A DNA stretch of 64,000 nt from Candidatus Limosilactobacillus faecipullorum (GTDB lineage: Bacteria; Bacillota; Bacilli; Lactobacillales; Lactobacillaceae). The position numbers and the translations under genes are program-made. Below the pieces are notes generated by a model, which searched no databases, was not told the DNA's origin, and was given only the letters and a program-made list of their open reading frames with translations. Numbering within the stretch: position 1 is the stretch's first letter; every line of letters begins with the position of its first letter. The DNA lies in contig DWYX01000056.1 of assembly GCA_019118465.1 (NCBI GenBank), positions 1 through 64,000 of the forward strand. Reading direction: 5' to 3'. Positions 27,688 through 37,211 of the stretch are shown here, one piece after another.

Positions 27688-28674
27688 CTAGTTAGCTTCT
27701 CCCTCTTGCTTGAAGCGTTCGTTAAAAAGTGGGCTCACTGGCCGATTTTCGTTAATCCGCTTAATTGCGGAACCGATCAATGGTCCAACGGATACTTGCT
27801 TGATCTTAGCAATTTGCTTTTCTTCCGGAAGCCGAATTGAGTCAGTTACCACCACTTCTTTGATTGGTGAAGCTTCCAACCGTTCAATTGCTGGACCTGA
27901 AAGAACTGCGTGGGTACACGAGGCGTAAACTTCCTTTGCCCCAGCATCAATTAAGGCTTGTGCCCCCTTACTGATCGTTCCGGCAGTGTCAATCATGTCA
28001 TCAATCATGATACATTTCTTACCCTTAACATCCCCAATGATGTTCATAATCTGGGCAACATTTGCCTTTGGCCGCCGCTTATCAATAATGGCAATTGGCG
28101 CCTTTAAAAATTCAGCTAAGGCCCGGGCCCGAACAACCCCACCATGGTCTGGTGAGATAACTACTGCTTCATCAGCAACCCCTTCACGAATGAAGTAATC
28201 AGCTAAGAGCGGTGCCCCCATTAAGTGATCAACAGGGATATCAAAGAACCCTTGAATTTGAGCAGCGTGCAAGTCAAGGGCAACCACCCGGTTTACCCCA
28301 ACATTTTGCAACATATTAGCAACTAGTTTTGCTGTGATTGGTTCGCGAGACCGAGCTTTCCGATCTTGTCGTGCATAGCCATAGTATGGAATTACCACAT
28401 TGATTGTCTTGGCACTTGCCCGCCGCAAAGCATCAACCAAAATCAACAATTCCATCAAGTTATCGTTAACTGGCGCTGACGTCGATTGAATTACGTAAAC
28501 ATTGTCGCCCCGGATACTTTCCTCGATATTAATTTGGATTTCTCCGTCACTAAACCGATCAACAGATAACTTCCCAAGCTCAACTCCAACTTCAGCAGCG
28601 ATTTTTTCTGCTAATGGTCGGTTGGAACTTAAAGCAAAAATTTTGAGCTTTGAATCAAAATAACGTTCTTTCAT
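27688..28674 (-). CDS. prs: ribose-phosphate pyrophosphokinase
   Basis: Makes PRPP from ribose 5-phosphate and ATP for nucleotides, His and Trp. The start at [10 protein letters not shown] has CGGAGGG upstream; the open frame before it lacks a site. 328 residues. Landmarks are [38 protein letters not shown], the catalytic region [11 protein letters not shown], and the PRPP loop [14 protein letters not shown]. It follows glmU closely, and with purR upstream forms the common purR-glmU-prs cluster. Confidence 0.96.
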   Translation of the reverse strand: MKERYFDSKLKIFALSSNRPLAEKIAAEVGVELGKLSVDRFSDGEIQINIEESIRGDNVYVIQSTSAPVNDNLMELLILVDALRRASAKTINVVIPYYGYARQDRKARSREPITAKLVANMLQNVGVNRVVALDLHAAQIQGFFDIPVDHLMGAPLLADYFIREGVADEAVVISPDHGGVVRARALAEFLKAPIAIIDKRRPKANVAQIMNIIGDVKGKKCIMIDDMIDTAGTISKGAQALIDAGAKEVYASCTHAVLSGPAIERLEASPIKEVVVTDSIRLPEEKQIAKIKQVSVGPLIGSAIKRINENRPVSPLFNERFKQEGEAN

Positions 28675-28749
28675 TAGGCCCTCCGATTTTGAAATACTCC
28701 CGTCATTGTTCATCTCCATGATATTAATAAGTCGGGGAAAAAGCAAGAA

Positions 28750-30117
28750 TTACCATGGGAGTTTCTTAGCATAATCTGCCTTATTGGTCTGGCGTGCCCG
28801 GGCAATCGCCATGTCAAACTTTTGGGTATCATCCGTAATCGTTGAGCCAGCGGCAATAAAGGAATCAGCAGCAATATTAACTGGTGCTACTAAATTTGAG
28901 TTTGAACCGATAAAGGCGTGGTCGCCAACATTGGTATGGTGTTTGTTAGCGCCATCATAATTAACGAAAACTACCCCACAACCAACATTAATATCCTTTC
29001 CTAAGGTTGCATCCCCAATGTATGACAAATGACCAACTTTAGTTCCTTCACCAACGTAGGCTTTCTTTACTTCACAAAAGTTACCAATGTGGACATCCTT
29101 GCCAATTTCAGCTTGGGGACGCAGATGACTGTTTGGCCCAATATCCGAACCATCATGCATTTCGGCTTCTTCAAGGGTTGAAGAAATCACCTTAACGTTA
29201 TCATGCAAAATCGAGTCAGTAATCCGGGAACCAGCCCCGATTAAACAGTCGCTCCCAATTTCAGTATGCCCCTTAATAACAACATTACCTTCAATAATCG
29301 TATCGTTACCAACCTTTACACCGGCATCAATGTACGTGGTTGCTGGGTCGAGCATCGTAACCCCTTCCCGCATCAAATTAGCATTGATCCGCTTTTGCAT
29401 AATTTGGTTAGCCCGGGCCAAGGCAACTCGATCGTTAACCCCCATCGATTCATCAAAATTCTTCATCCGGTAGGCGGTTACAACTTCGTCTTGTTCCTTC
29501 AAAATTCCGATTACATCAGTTAAGTAGTATTCACCTTGGGCATTATTGTTCTTTAATAATTTCAAAGCCGCAAAGAGCTTCCGATTGTCAAAGCAGTAAA
29601 CCCCGGTATTAATTTCGTGGATTGCTTGTTCTTCCTTTGTGGCATCTTTTTGTTCCACGATCCGTTCAACAATCCCGACTTCATTGCGGACAATTCGACC
29701 GTAACCAGTTGGATCTGGGGCTTGGGAAGTTAAAATCGTCACGGCTGCCTTCCGTTGAGTGTGGTATTCAAACAATTTCGTAAACGTATCAGCCGTAAAG
29801 AGAGGCGTATCCCCACTAACAACCAAAGTTTGCCCATCTAAATCAGCTAAAAGATCAGCCACTTGCATTACCGCATGGCCAGTCCCTAATTGTTGCTTTT
29901 GTAAAACGAACTTTGCCCGGTCACCAACAGCTTCTTCTACTGCTTCGGCCCCATAACCAACAACCGTGATGACATTATCAATATGTGCCGCTTCGAGTTG
30001 ATCTAAAACATGGGCTACCATTGGTTTCCCGCAAACTTGATGGAGCACTTTGTATAGTTTCGACTTCATTCGCGTCCCCTTACCGGCGGCGAGAATAATT
30101 GCGTTCCGTTGTGTCAT
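28750..30117 (-). CDS. glmU: bifunctional GlmU: GlcN-1-P acetyltransferase / GlcNAc-1-P uridyltransferase
   Basis: Makes UDP-GlcNAc for the cell wall. The N-terminal nucleotidyltransferase starts with [19 protein letters not shown], and from about residue 255 the left-handed beta-helix of hexapeptide repeats forms the acetyltransferase ([25 protein letters not shown]). The start was placed at the ATG two bases after the purR stop, with GGAAGGTG 9 bases upstream. 455 residues, a normal length. Confidence 0.95.
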   Translation of the reverse strand: MTQRNAIILAAGKGTRMKSKLYKVLHQVCGKPMVAHVLDQLEAAHIDNVITVVGYGAEAVEEAVGDRAKFVLQKQQLGTGHAVMQVADLLADLDGQTLVVSGDTPLFTADTFTKLFEYHTQRKAAVTILTSQAPDPTGYGRIVRNEVGIVERIVEQKDATKEEQAIHEINTGVYCFDNRKLFAALKLLKNNNAQGEYYLTDVIGILKEQDEVVTAYRMKNFDESMGVNDRVALARANQIMQKRINANLMREGVTMLDPATTYIDAGVKVGNDTIIEGNVVIKGHTEIGSDCLIGAGSRITDSILHDNVKVISSTLEEAEMHDGSDIGPNSHLRPQAEIGKDVHIGNFCEVKKAYVGEGTKVGHLSYIGDATLGKDINVGCGVVFVNYDGANKHHTNVGDHAFIGSNSNLVAPVNIAADSFIAAGSTITDDTQKFDMAIARARQTNKADYAKKLPW

Positions 30118-30118
30118 T

Positions 30119-30958
30119 TTAGTTTTCACCTTCCGTAAATACCGTTGTTAAGAAATTACCAGGTTCAGCCTTCAAATAGTCATTTGGCCCTTCCTCGGTT
30201 GTAACCTTGATTAATGATGTGCAGCCACTAACTAGCCGGTCGCCTTCGAATTGGCCTTCCGCAAAGACGTTCATCCCAACCAAATGGGCGTCAAATTCCT
30301 TAATCAGTGATTGCATCCCTTTCATGGTACCACCACCCTTTAAGAAGTCATCAATAATTACCACATTTGCGCCTTCTTTAAGGGTCCGCCGGGAAAGTTC
30401 CATCTTCTTAATCCGCTTTGAAGAACCAGAAACATAGTTGACACTAACCGTGGAACCTTCCGTAATATGGGAACTATTCCGGACAATCACAAACGGCTTG
30501 TTTAAGTACATTGCAACCGCTTGAGCCAACGGAATTCCTTTGGTTTCAACCGTCATAATGACATCAACATCCGCATCAATGTATTGGGTTGCGATTAACT
30601 GCCCCACTTCCCGTAAAATTTCGGGACGTCCCAGTAAGTCTGACAAGTAAACGTAGCCTCCAGGAAGCAGTCGGGAAGGGTCGTCAACTAAGGTAACTAA
30701 TTCGCTAACTACCTTTTCCGCATTTTCCTTTGAGTAACGAGGCGCAAAGAAGGCCCCACCACTAGCACCGGGCACCGTATCAACTTTGCCCAAGCCAAAT
30801 TCAGCCATCGTCCGCTTAACGATACTTAAATCTTCACTAATTGATGACTTGGCTGCTCCATATTGTTCACTAAAGGACTTTAATGAAACTAACTTGTGAG
30901 GGTGTTCTAGTAAGTAGCGGGTGATATCGACTAAACGGTTACTGCGCCTGATTTTCAT
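30119..30958 (-). CDS. purR: purine operon repressor PurR
   Basis: Represses purine genes in the absence of PRPP, in the cytosol on DNA. The N-terminal winged-helix (about 1-75, [14 protein letters not shown]) is followed by a phosphoribosyltransferase-like domain with the PRPP-binding motif [17 protein letters not shown]. 279 residues is typical. No PurBox was looked for in detail. It is the first gene of the purR-glmU-prs group, which follows the metal transporter operon. Confidence 0.94.
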   Translation of the reverse strand: MKIRRSNRLVDITRYLLEHPHKLVSLKSFSEQYGAAKSSISEDLSIVKRTMAEFGLGKVDTVPGASGGAFFAPRYSKENAEKVVSELVTLVDDPSRLLPGGYVYLSDLLGRPEILREVGQLIATQYIDADVDVIMTVETKGIPLAQAVAMYLNKPFVIVRNSSHITEGSTVSVNYVSGSSKRIKKMELSRRTLKEGANVVIIDDFLKGGGTMKGMQSLIKEFDAHLVGMNVFAEGQFEGDRLVSGCTSLIKVTTEEGPNDYLKAEPGNFLTTVFTEGEN

Positions 30959-31088
30959 AAGCTCAATTCCTTTCCTTTTGGGTTAACTTAGGTAATTCCT
31001 TTTAAAATAGTAGTAATCCTTTCAAATAATACCATAATTGTTCGGGGATTGCGGTAATTTTTTCAAAAAAGCGAAAATAAAAACCCGA

Positions 31089-31215
31089 ACGTTAGAAAAA
31101 AGCGCTCCACCAGCAATCTTACGATGATAAGCAAAAAGCAACCTTGAAGCTAGCTTTTGGCTAGGTTCAAGATTGCACTCTTATCTAGGGTGTAGCCTCC
31201 CGTAAGTAGAGCTAG
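31089..31215 (-). repeat. family A structured repeat, opposite orientation
   Basis: On the minus strand the core matches the 13.66 kb copy closely: CTTGAACCTAGCCAAAAG, then GGTTGCTTTTTGCTTATCATC. Arms GCTACACC/GGTGGAGC, GCAATC/GGTTGC and CTAGC/GCTAG pair, with some changes from the other copies compensated by G-T or complementary pairs. It lies between the end of the metal permease gene and purR; that 294 bp gap holds no gene. Confidence 0.75.
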
Positions 31216-31252
31216 ATTGCGTTTGATGCACCCTAATTTTGCCCATTCTTCA

Positions 31253-32047
31253 TTAATCTACAACATGGTGACGATAAACTAGGGCCGCTAAATAAATCAC
31301 AACCTCAATCACCGCAATAAAGAAGCTAACTGGCCAATTGGTTAAATAACCTAAGTAGAGTCCAGTCCAAGTGCCGGCCAAGGAAAAGAGGATAGCCAAG
31401 CCAATCATTTTGGCAGTTCCAGTAGTGTAGTACTTAGCACTAGCAGCGGGGAGGGTCAATAAGATGAAAATTAATAAGGAACCAACTATTTGTGCTGCCA
31501 CACTTACACTCAAAGCCACTAGTAACAAGAAGATAATCGCTACGATCTGTTCGCCACCCCCATTAACCCGGGCGCCCGTTCGGTCAAAAGAGGCAAATTT
31601 TAAGCGCCGGTAAATCAAAAGAATCACCAGTAAAACGACGAGGGAAAGACCGATTAGCTGACCTACTTCATTTTTACTGATTCCGACGACACTCCCAAAG
31701 AGGATACTGGTCGCTGAGCTTGCCGTTTGACTACTAAGGGATAAAAAGAGAATTCCTAAACCAATGAACAAGGCTGAAGTTGCACTAATTACCGCTTCTC
31801 GCCGGGACTCTTCGGCACTCATTTGCCCCACCATCACGGAACTGGCCATAGTAAACAAAAGCATCCCCGCTAACGGTGACCAAGACATAAAAACCGCAAA
31901 GGCCGCGCCCGCAAAACCAATTTCTGACAGGGTATGGGTTAAAAAGGAGAGGTTTCGAGCCACCACAAACACCCCAACGGTTCCCGCTACAATCGAAATA
32001 AAGGTACTAGCCCAAAAGGCATAACGCATAAAACTTAAACTAAACAT
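31253..32047 (-). CDS. metal ABC transporter permease (ZnuB/MntB type)
   Basis: 264 residues with about eight membrane segments; the pattern LTHTLSEIGFAGAAFA in the first third and AQIVGSLLIFILLTLPAASA in the last are family landmarks (ABC-3). It imports zinc or manganese with the ATPase and binding protein upstream. The ATG lies directly after the ATPase stop, so the genes are coupled. The metal cannot be told from the sequence alone. Confidence 0.9.
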   Translation of the reverse strand: MFSLSFMRYAFWASTFISIVAGTVGVFVVARNLSFLTHTLSEIGFAGAAFAVFMSWSPLAGMLLFTMASSVMVGQMSAEESRREAVISATSALFIGLGILFLSLSSQTASSATSILFGSVVGISKNEVGQLIGLSLVVLLVILLIYRRLKFASFDRTGARVNGGGEQIVAIIFLLLVALSVSVAAQIVGSLLIFILLTLPAASAKYYTTGTAKMIGLAILFSLAGTWTGLYLGYLTNWPVSFFIAVIEVVIYLAALVYRHHVVD

Positions 32048-32716
32048 TTACTCTTCCCCTTTCGGTGATACCGGGAGATCTTCAATCGTCCCTGTTGAAT
32101 AACCCTTAGCGGTCAAATGCAGGAAACGAGTTCCATAACGCTTAGCTAAGTACCAGTCATGGGTAATGAACATCACCGTTACTCCCTGTTGCTGAAACTT
32201 GGTAACTAAATCCAATAATTCATATTTCACTTCATTATCCAAACTGGCCGTCGATTCATCGAGAATGAGTAATTGTGGAGAAGCTAACAAAGCTTGGGCT
32301 AAGTAGGCCCGTTGCTTCTCACCACCCGAAGCCAAGCCTAAGGGCCGGTCAGCGATCCGGATTAAATCTGTTTGCGCTAAGATTTGATTAACTTGTTCCC
32401 GCTCTTTTTTGCTTAACCATGGGGTTAAACGCATCGGTAAGTTTAAGGCAATAAAATCACGGACTGATAAGGGATAGTCACGCGCTAGATTCCGAAATTG
32501 AGGCACGTAGCCCAGTTGCGTTCCGGGCTGGAAATTGATTTCTCCATGCCGGGGCTTTAATTGGTTAAATAAGGCGCGGACAAGAGTTGTTTTCCCCACC
32601 CCATTTTCACCAATCACAATTAAAAATTCCCCTTGGTTAAGCTTAAATGACAAATTATGGATAATTTCGTGCTCTCCATAAGCTAAAGTTAAATTTTTTA
32701 CTGATAGTAATGCGAT
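32048..32716 (-). CDS. metal ABC transporter ATPase, apparent ATC start codon
   Basis: ATPase of a zinc/manganese uptake system. Walker A GENGVGKTT (in IGENGVGKTTL), signature LASGGEKQR, Walker B LLILDESTASLD and the switch THDW are present. In frame, the sequence before the first NTG codon (TTG at 32653) encodes the normal ABC N terminus (SVKNLTLAYGEHEIIHNL). Its upstream limit is an ATC codon at 32716-32714, 9 bases after a perfect GGAGG. No ATG, GTG or TTG lies between the upstream stop and that point. I therefore take ATC as the start (222 residues, normal size); it reads like a one-base change from ATG. Confidence 0.82.
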   Translation of the reverse strand: MALLSVKNLTLAYGEHEIIHNLSFKLNQGEFLIVIGENGVGKTTLVRALFNQLKPRHGEINFQPGTQLGYVPQFRNLARDYPLSVRDFIALNLPMRLTPWLSKKEREQVNQILAQTDLIRIADRPLGLASGGEKQRAYLAQALLASPQLLILDESTASLDNEVKYELLDLVTKFQQQGVTVMFITHDWYLAKRYGTRFLHLTAKGYSTGTIEDLPVSPKGEE

Positions 32717-32717
32717 G

Positions 32718-33626
32718 TTAGTGCACCTCCGCTTGAACTTTAATTAGGTGTTGATATTCGCTCGTTATCCATTCGACATAGGTTAAGTGATCTGGCTTTG
32801 ATTCAGTTACATTTAAAACCGGGACTTGATTTTGGTGAGCTAATTTAACTAAGTTTTCCACCGTCGTATCACTAGCTTGTGAATTATTAACGAAAAAGAC
32901 AATTTGATGATTGATAATTGCTTGACGGAGTTGGGCAATGTCACTTGGAGAAGGATCGTTACCATCCTCAATTGCCTTTTCAAAGTGGCGATCAATTATC
33001 TGGTAACCAAGATTTTGGAGAGCATAGTCAAAGACTGGTTCACTAACAGCTACCTTCTGATTCCCACTAACGCCCTCCTTTGCCTTGGCAATCACCTGGT
33101 TCAAACTCGTTAATTTAGCTTGGTACTTTTTAGCTTGGGCTTGGTAATATTCCCGATGATGTGGATCGAGCTGACCATATTGGTTAGCTAGCGCTGAAGT
33201 CAAGTTCATCATTGTTTGGGGCCGATACCAAACATGCTCGTTTGCCCCCGCTTTTTTCCTAGCAATCTGATTTCCAACCGAAATCACCTTTTGGTCGCCA
33301 CTATCAGCTTTTACCATTTTGCTCAACCATTGATCATAGCCAAGACCATTTTCAATAACAACATTAGCCCGACTCAACTGTCGTGCCTGAGCAGTCGTCG
33401 GCTGATATTCATGTGGATCGACAGCGGCGCTATTAATCAAGGAAGTTACCTGCCCGTATTTTCCAGCTACTGCCTTCGCCGTCTCACCATAAAAGTTAAG
33501 ACTAGTTATGACCCGAATTGGTTTTTGAGTCGTTCGCTGAAACGGCTGCCAGTTGGTCACCATTAAAAAGAGAATTACCACTAAATAAGTGATTAATCCG
33601 ATCAAGCCCCAGTGTCGTTGTTTCAA
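32718..33626 (-). CDS. zinc/manganese ABC transporter solute-binding protein
   Basis: Cluster A-I metal-binding protein. Likely ligands are the His in DPHEYQP (about residue 74), the His in NEHVWYRP, and a Glu in SEPVFDY, a position where Glu suggests manganese in the PsaA group; a late acidic ligand is unclear. The TTG start is chosen because AGAAGGATT lies upstream and no ATG is better. The N terminus is a membrane segment without a lipobox cysteine, so it would be anchored by its uncleaved signal instead of lipid. 302 residues. Stop lies 2 bases before the next gene's start. Confidence 0.87.
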   Translation of the reverse strand: MKQRHWGLIGLITYLVVILFLMVTNWQPFQRTTQKPIRVITSLNFYGETAKAVAGKYGQVTSLINSAAVDPHEYQPTTAQARQLSRANVVIENGLGYDQWLSKMVKADSGDQKVISVGNQIARKKAGANEHVWYRPQTMMNLTSALANQYGQLDPHHREYYQAQAKKYQAKLTSLNQVIAKAKEGVSGNQKVAVSEPVFDYALQNLGYQIIDRHFEKAIEDGNDPSPSDIAQLRQAIINHQIVFFVNNSQASDTTVENLVKLAHQNQVPVLNVTESKPDHLTYVEWITSEYQHLIKVQAEVH

Positions 33627-33661
33627 GTTAATCCTTCTCTCATGCCTATTTTTAGTTAAAT

Positions 33662-33717
33662 AGTAATTGTTATCATTAGAACGATAGTATGATACACAAG
33701 TTATTGAAACAATGCAA
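33662..33717 (-). promoter_or_regulatory. metal operon promoter with Fur/Zur-like site
   Basis: On the minus strand TTGCAT (33717-33712), a 17 bp spacer and TATCAT (33694-33689). Just downstream is TAATGATAACAATTACT (33678-33662), AT-rich with TAAT/ATTA arms, reminiscent of Fur-family operators but not matching a consensus well. Metal-dependent repression would fit the genes; this is inference. Confidence 0.55.
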
Positions 33718-33803
33718 ACAATTTTAGAAATTTTTACTAAAGTTAACAATGGCTTGGTTAACTTCACAAAATCAAAACTGAATTCATAAAAGTAAACTAA
33801 CTA

Positions 33804-33853
33804 AAAAGCCAGCAGAAGTCCGCCGCAATAGTGAACTTTCTACTGGCAAAAAA
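33804..33853 (-). terminator. terminator upstream of the metal operon
   Basis: On the minus strand GCCAGTAGAAAGTT pairs with GGACTTCTGCTGGC, followed by TTTTT. It ends the transcript coming from ispE, the acetyltransferase and the decayed gene. Confidence 0.85.
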
Positions 33854-33860
33854 TTATCTT

Positions 33861-34150
33861 TAATTTATCAGTTTAAAGATTTTATCCCGGTCGCCTTTTA
33901 GATAATAAACCATATTTTGTGTTGAAATCCGTTGTAAATCCATCAATGAATCCTAACTATCGAACGCCACATGGGGGAATTAAGACATTGGGCCGCCCGA
34001 CTAGGGGATGCTGGACCAAATTAGGATGTTCACTCCCTAGAACATCCAAAGTGCCTCAATTTCACAACCTAGTAAAACCGCCTACAAAATCTGTTTTTCA
34101 AGGGAATGGTCCGGCATCATTGCCGTTGGATAATCCACAATGATTTCATC
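33861..34150 (-). pseudogene. decayed gene of unknown function, five in-frame stops
   Basis: One minus-strand frame reads protein-like for about 95 codons with five stops (four TAG, one TAA), each explicable as a C-to-T change of CAG or CAA. Readable pieces include IVDYPTAMMPDHSLEKQIL, AVLLGCEIEALWMF, GVNILIWSSIP and STQNMVYYLKGDRDKIFKL. The frame then ends at TAA just before the terminator. I do not recognise the family. It follows the ElaA-like gene directly and was probably cotranscribed with it. A plus-strand 74-residue frame across it has no ribosome site. Confidence 0.6.
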
Positions 34151-34151
34151 T

Positions 34152-34595
34152 TTAGGCCTCGATTCCTGGATGCACCATTGTGACGTGCTTGCGTTCAGCC
34201 TCAACGAAGTGGTCACCAACGCTCTTAAAACCAAATTGGACATAAAAGGCTTCCACTTGGACCTGGGCATGAATCGTAATGGGTTGATTAGGAAAGTTGC
34301 GTTGAATTCCGGTGAAAAGTTGCTCCATTAATTGCTTCCCTAATCTCTTTTTCCGGAATTCTTTTGCTACCACGACTCGACCGAAGGTTAGACCTTGCTC
34401 TCCCACAAAATAACGGGCATAAGCAACTACTTGTCCCGCTTCTATTGCGAAGACATGATGGCAGTCCCGATCCTGCAAATCAGGGTCAGGAAAAGTGCAA
34501 CCTTGCTCATCATTAAAAACAACCGCCCGAAGCCGATAAATTTCGGCCAATTCAATTAAGGTTAACGCTGAAAATTCCTTATCCAACCACTCCAT
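34152..34595 (-). CDS. GNAT acetyltransferase, ElaA family
   Basis: 147 residues: N-terminal LIELAEIYRLRAVVFNDEQG is the ElaA signature, the acetyl-CoA binding loop is VVVAKEFRKKRLGKQLM, and AFYVQFGFKSVGDHF is the usual GNAT ending. It would transfer acetyl from acetyl-CoA to an amine; the substrate is unknown. It lies 9 bases after ispE. Confidence 0.9.
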   Translation of the reverse strand: MEWLDKEFSALTLIELAEIYRLRAVVFNDEQGCTFPDPDLQDRDCHHVFAIEAGQVVAYARYFVGEQGLTFGRVVVAKEFRKKRLGKQLMEQLFTGIQRNFPNQPITIHAQVQVEAFYVQFGFKSVGDHFVEAERKHVTMVHPGIEA

Positions 34596-34604
34596 TTGAC
34601 TACC

Positions 34605-35456
34605 TCACAATAAAACTACCTGGTAAACTTCACTACAAAAGCCTCGCAAGCCATTATAAATCCGTTTGGCGCGTGATTCACTTCGGCAAATCGCAAAAAC
34701 CGTTGGCCCCGTCCCACTCATTTGGGCACAATCAGCCCCTAATTTAAGCATTTTTTGTTTTAGTCGCCCAATCTCAGGATATTGACTCTCCGTTACCGGC
34801 TCTAAAACATTGCCCATTTTAGCGAGTGCCCCACGCCAATCACCTGTTTGCATCGCTTTTAAGAGGCCCTCGTTATCCAAATGCTCAAGCGTTTCATAAT
34901 TAATTTGCCGCAAAATTGCGGGGGTTGAAACACTTATCTTTGGCTTAGCAACCACAACCCAATCATGGGGAACTGGTGGCAAGGGATCCACTAGTTCACC
35001 GTGCCCGGTAACATGCGCCGTTTGACTGTATACACAATATGGCACATCAGAATCAATGGCTAATGATAATTTCGCTAATTCCGCTAAGCTTAACCCCAGG
35101 CGCCACCCCTTGTTAAGGCCTCGTAAAACCGCGGCCGCATCCGAAGAGCCGCCTCCCAAGCCAGCCGCGACCGGAATATTCTTCTTAATATGGATTGTCA
35201 CCCCAGCGGTTTGATGAAAACGGGTTTTTAAAACGTGGGCCGCTTGATATGCCAAATTTCGTTGGTCATTTGGAAGAAAGCCACTATCCGTGTAAACCTT
35301 AATTGTCTGGGGCCGCTCATGAATTTCAATCGTTAGATAATCAGCCAGGTCAATCGAGGTCATTATCATATTCCACTTTGGTAAACCGTCAAGGTACCGC
35401 ATTGGCGTATCTAACGAGAGGTTAATTTTGGCCGGCGCCTTTTCAGTTACAATCAT
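34605..35456 (-). CDS. ispE: 4-diphosphocytidyl-2-C-methyl-D-erythritol kinase homologue
   Basis: GHMP kinase, 283 residues, with APAKINLSLD at the N terminus, the ATP loop PVAAGLGGGSSDAAA and a late SGTGPTVFAIC motif. In the MEP pathway it phosphorylates the 2-hydroxyl of CDP-methylerythritol. Here an HMG-CoA reductase (56.4 kb) shows that isoprenoids come from mevalonate, and no other MEP genes are in the window, so the present role of this kinase is open. Many lactobacilli keep such an isolated IspE. The rest of the genome cannot be judged from here. Confidence 0.88.
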   Translation of the reverse strand: MIVTEKAPAKINLSLDTPMRYLDGLPKWNMIMTSIDLADYLTIEIHERPQTIKVYTDSGFLPNDQRNLAYQAAHVLKTRFHQTAGVTIHIKKNIPVAAGLGGGSSDAAAVLRGLNKGWRLGLSLAELAKLSLAIDSDVPYCVYSQTAHVTGHGELVDPLPPVPHDWVVVAKPKISVSTPAILRQINYETLEHLDNEGLLKAMQTGDWRGALAKMGNVLEPVTESQYPEIGRLKQKMLKLGADCAQMSGTGPTVFAICRSESRAKRIYNGLRGFCSEVYQVVLL

Positions 35457-35559
35457 AACGATGCCCCCTTTCCATTTCTTTTTATTTTTTAATTATAACG
35501 ACCAACCACCCCCGCTTTCAAATTAAAAAAGGATTTGTTGGAAAACATTCAAGGGTATT

Positions 35560-35608
35560 TTAAAAAATGAGAGACTAGGAAGAAACTTGTGTTTCTTCCT
35601 AGTCTCTC
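35560..35608 (-). terminator. metG-tatD-rnmV-rsmA operon terminator
   Basis: A perfect 18 bp stem, GAGAGACTAGGAAGAAAC with GTTTCTTCCTAGTCTCTC and a 4-base loop, followed on the minus strand by TTTTTT. The stop of rsmA is about 150 bases upstream; the family B element lies in this 3' untranslated part. Confidence 0.92.
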
Positions 35609-35636
35609 TCGTACCTCCGAATATTACACAGAAACC

Positions 35637-35715
35637 ACGGCCTTAGAGGATAAGTTCGAATGAAAGAACAATTCTTGCGAATCAGTCTTCTTCCTCCTTA
35701 TCCTTGCTAGGCCGT
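35637..35715 (+). repeat. family B inverted-repeat element
   Basis: ACGGCCTTAGAGGATAAG (35637-35654) pairs with CTTATCCTTGCTAGGCCGT (35697-35715). The central part differs more from the 20.2 kb copy than the arms do. Next to it a second hairpin has CTCGAGAGA pairing with the TTTCTCGAC side. The ispE-rsmA gap of 299 bp contains only this element and the terminator. Confidence 0.75.
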
Positions 35716-35755
35716 CGAGAAATTTTTCTCTCGAGCTCTTTTCGTTATCGCCTCA

Positions 35756-36649
35756 CTAACCAAACAATTTTACTTCTCCCATAGCATTTGCCAAGGCAAT
35801 AAACTGATTTAGAGTTAGGCGTTCCGGCCGAATTTGCGGATCAAGAGCTTGGTTGGCCAAGATGGTTTCCATTTGTTCCTGCTTGACCGTATCCTTTTTG
35901 AAGTATGGCTTCAAGTTGTTCCATAGACTCTTCCGCCGGTGAGCAAAGCATGACTTGATCAAACCAAAGAGTTGCTTTTCGTCCTGTGGCTGAATTGACA
36001 ATGGCTCGGCGCGCTTCATAAGGGTAACAATTGCCGAATCCACATTGGGGGCTGGCACAAAAGACCGCCGCGAAACATTAAAGGCAATCTTAGCATCCAT
36101 CCGGTATTCAATTGCCAACGTTAGTGATCCGTATTCCTTCGTTCCTGGTTTAGCAGCTAAGCGTTCCGCAACTTCTTTTTGCATCATCACCGTGATACCC
36201 GCCCAATCAATCTTAGTTCCTAGAAGGTGCATTAAAATTGGGCTTGTAATGTAGTATGGTAAATTAGCAACCACTTTAACAGGCTTGGTAGGGTCAGCGA
36301 AATGAGTTTGGATTAGTTGTGGCAGGTTAACCTTCAAAACATCCTGATTAAGCACCTCGATATTATCAAACTCACTTAAAACATCAGCCAAAACCGGAAT
36401 TAGATCAGTATCTAGTTCCAAAGCCACAACCTTACCAGCCCGTTGAGCAAGCTTTTCAGTCAACGCGCCCAGCCCAGGGCCAATTTCAATAACGTTATCG
36501 TTCTTAGTAATTTCAGCCGCATCAACAATTCCACTTAGAACGGTTGGATTAGTTAAGAAATTTTGCCCAAAGCCCTTCTTAGCGTGTAAACCATACTTTT
36601 GCATGATTTCTTTGGTGCGTTTAAAGTTTCCGATTGCTGGTTGTGTCAT
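35756..36649 (-). CDS. rsmA: 16S rRNA (adenine1518-N6/1519-N6) dimethyltransferase
   Basis: Dimethylates two adjacent adenines near the 3' end of 16S rRNA; loss gives kasugamycin resistance. The motif [11 protein letters not shown] is followed by the SAM site [13 protein letters not shown] and the catalytic [10 protein letters not shown]. The start was set at MTQPAIGNF, behind AGAAGGAG. 297 residues. It overlaps the end of rnmV by about 29 bases, and the tatD-rnmV-rsmA order is conserved in Firmicutes. Confidence 0.95.
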   Translation of the reverse strand: MTQPAIGNFKRTKEIMQKYGLHAKKGFGQNFLTNPTVLSGIVDAAEITKNDNVIEIGPGLGALTEKLAQRAGKVVALELDTDLIPVLADVLSEFDNIEVLNQDVLKVNLPQLIQTHFADPTKPVKVVANLPYYITSPILMHLLGTKIDWAGITVMMQKEVAERLAAKPGTKEYGSLTLAIEYRMDAKIAFNVSRRSFVPAPNVDSAIVTLMKRAEPLSIQPQDEKQLFGLIKSCFAHRRKSLWNNLKPYFKKDTVKQEQMETILANQALDPQIRPERLTLNQFIALANAMGEVKLFG

Positions 36650-37211
36650 TTCCTTCTCCTTCTGCATTCAGTTGCGCAACGGCGGCTTGAAAACTAGCCT
36701 TTGAAATCCGAAAAAGGTTTAACCGAACTAATAATTGTTTGGCGTTTCCATAGCCAATTCCTAAGATCTGACCGAGACGTTCGCGACGTTGGCGAGCAGC
36801 TTGCCCTCCCATCAGCTTTGCTGTTTGTAAATCAGCCCGAGTAATTTCAACTGGGGCCGTTGGTTCTTCGGTATAAACTTCAGCGAGCGCTTTCCGGATC
36901 GTTGCTGGACTAGCATGTTCAACCCCCAAACTACCATGAGCTTCCGTTGGGATCCCTTGGTCACGCCGGATAAAGGCATGTTTTACGCCAGGAACCGCTT
37001 GGCTAATCATTTTTCGGAGCCGTTCCCCATTAAAATCAGGATCGGTAAACACAATCAGTCCCCGACTTTCTTGAAGCTTTTTTAGTTGGGACAAACCAGC
37101 TTGGTTTAGGGCCGACCCATTCGTCTCAAAGGTATCGGCATTCACAGCCATTTGAACTCGCTTGGTATCGTCTTTGCCTTCAACGACAATTACTTCTTTA
37201 ATTTTTTGCAT
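36621..37211 (-). CDS. rnmV: ribonuclease M5
   Basis: Matures 5S rRNA by cleaving its double-stranded precursor on the ribosomal protein L18 complex. The Toprim catalytic motifs are VVEGKDD at the N terminus and [13 protein letters not shown]. The start at [10 protein letters not shown] has AGGAGAG upstream; the longer open frame lacks a site. 196 residues. It overlaps tatD and rsmA, so all three are translated together. Confidence 0.94.
   Translation of the reverse strand: MQKIKEVIVVEGKDDTKRVQMAVNADTFETNGSALNQAGLSQLKKLQESRGLIVFTDPDFNGERLRKMISQAVPGVKHAFIRRDQGIPTEAHGSLGVEHASPATIRKALAEVYTEEPTAPVEITRADLQTAKLMGGQAARQRRERLGQILGIGYGNAKQLLVRLNLFRISKASFQAAVAQLNAEGEGNDTTSNRKL

Noticed and set aside
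33919-34143. 74-residue plus-strand frame across the decayed gene
   Set aside because: GTG start without ribosome site, no recognisable protein pattern; the minus-strand frame reads more like a protein.
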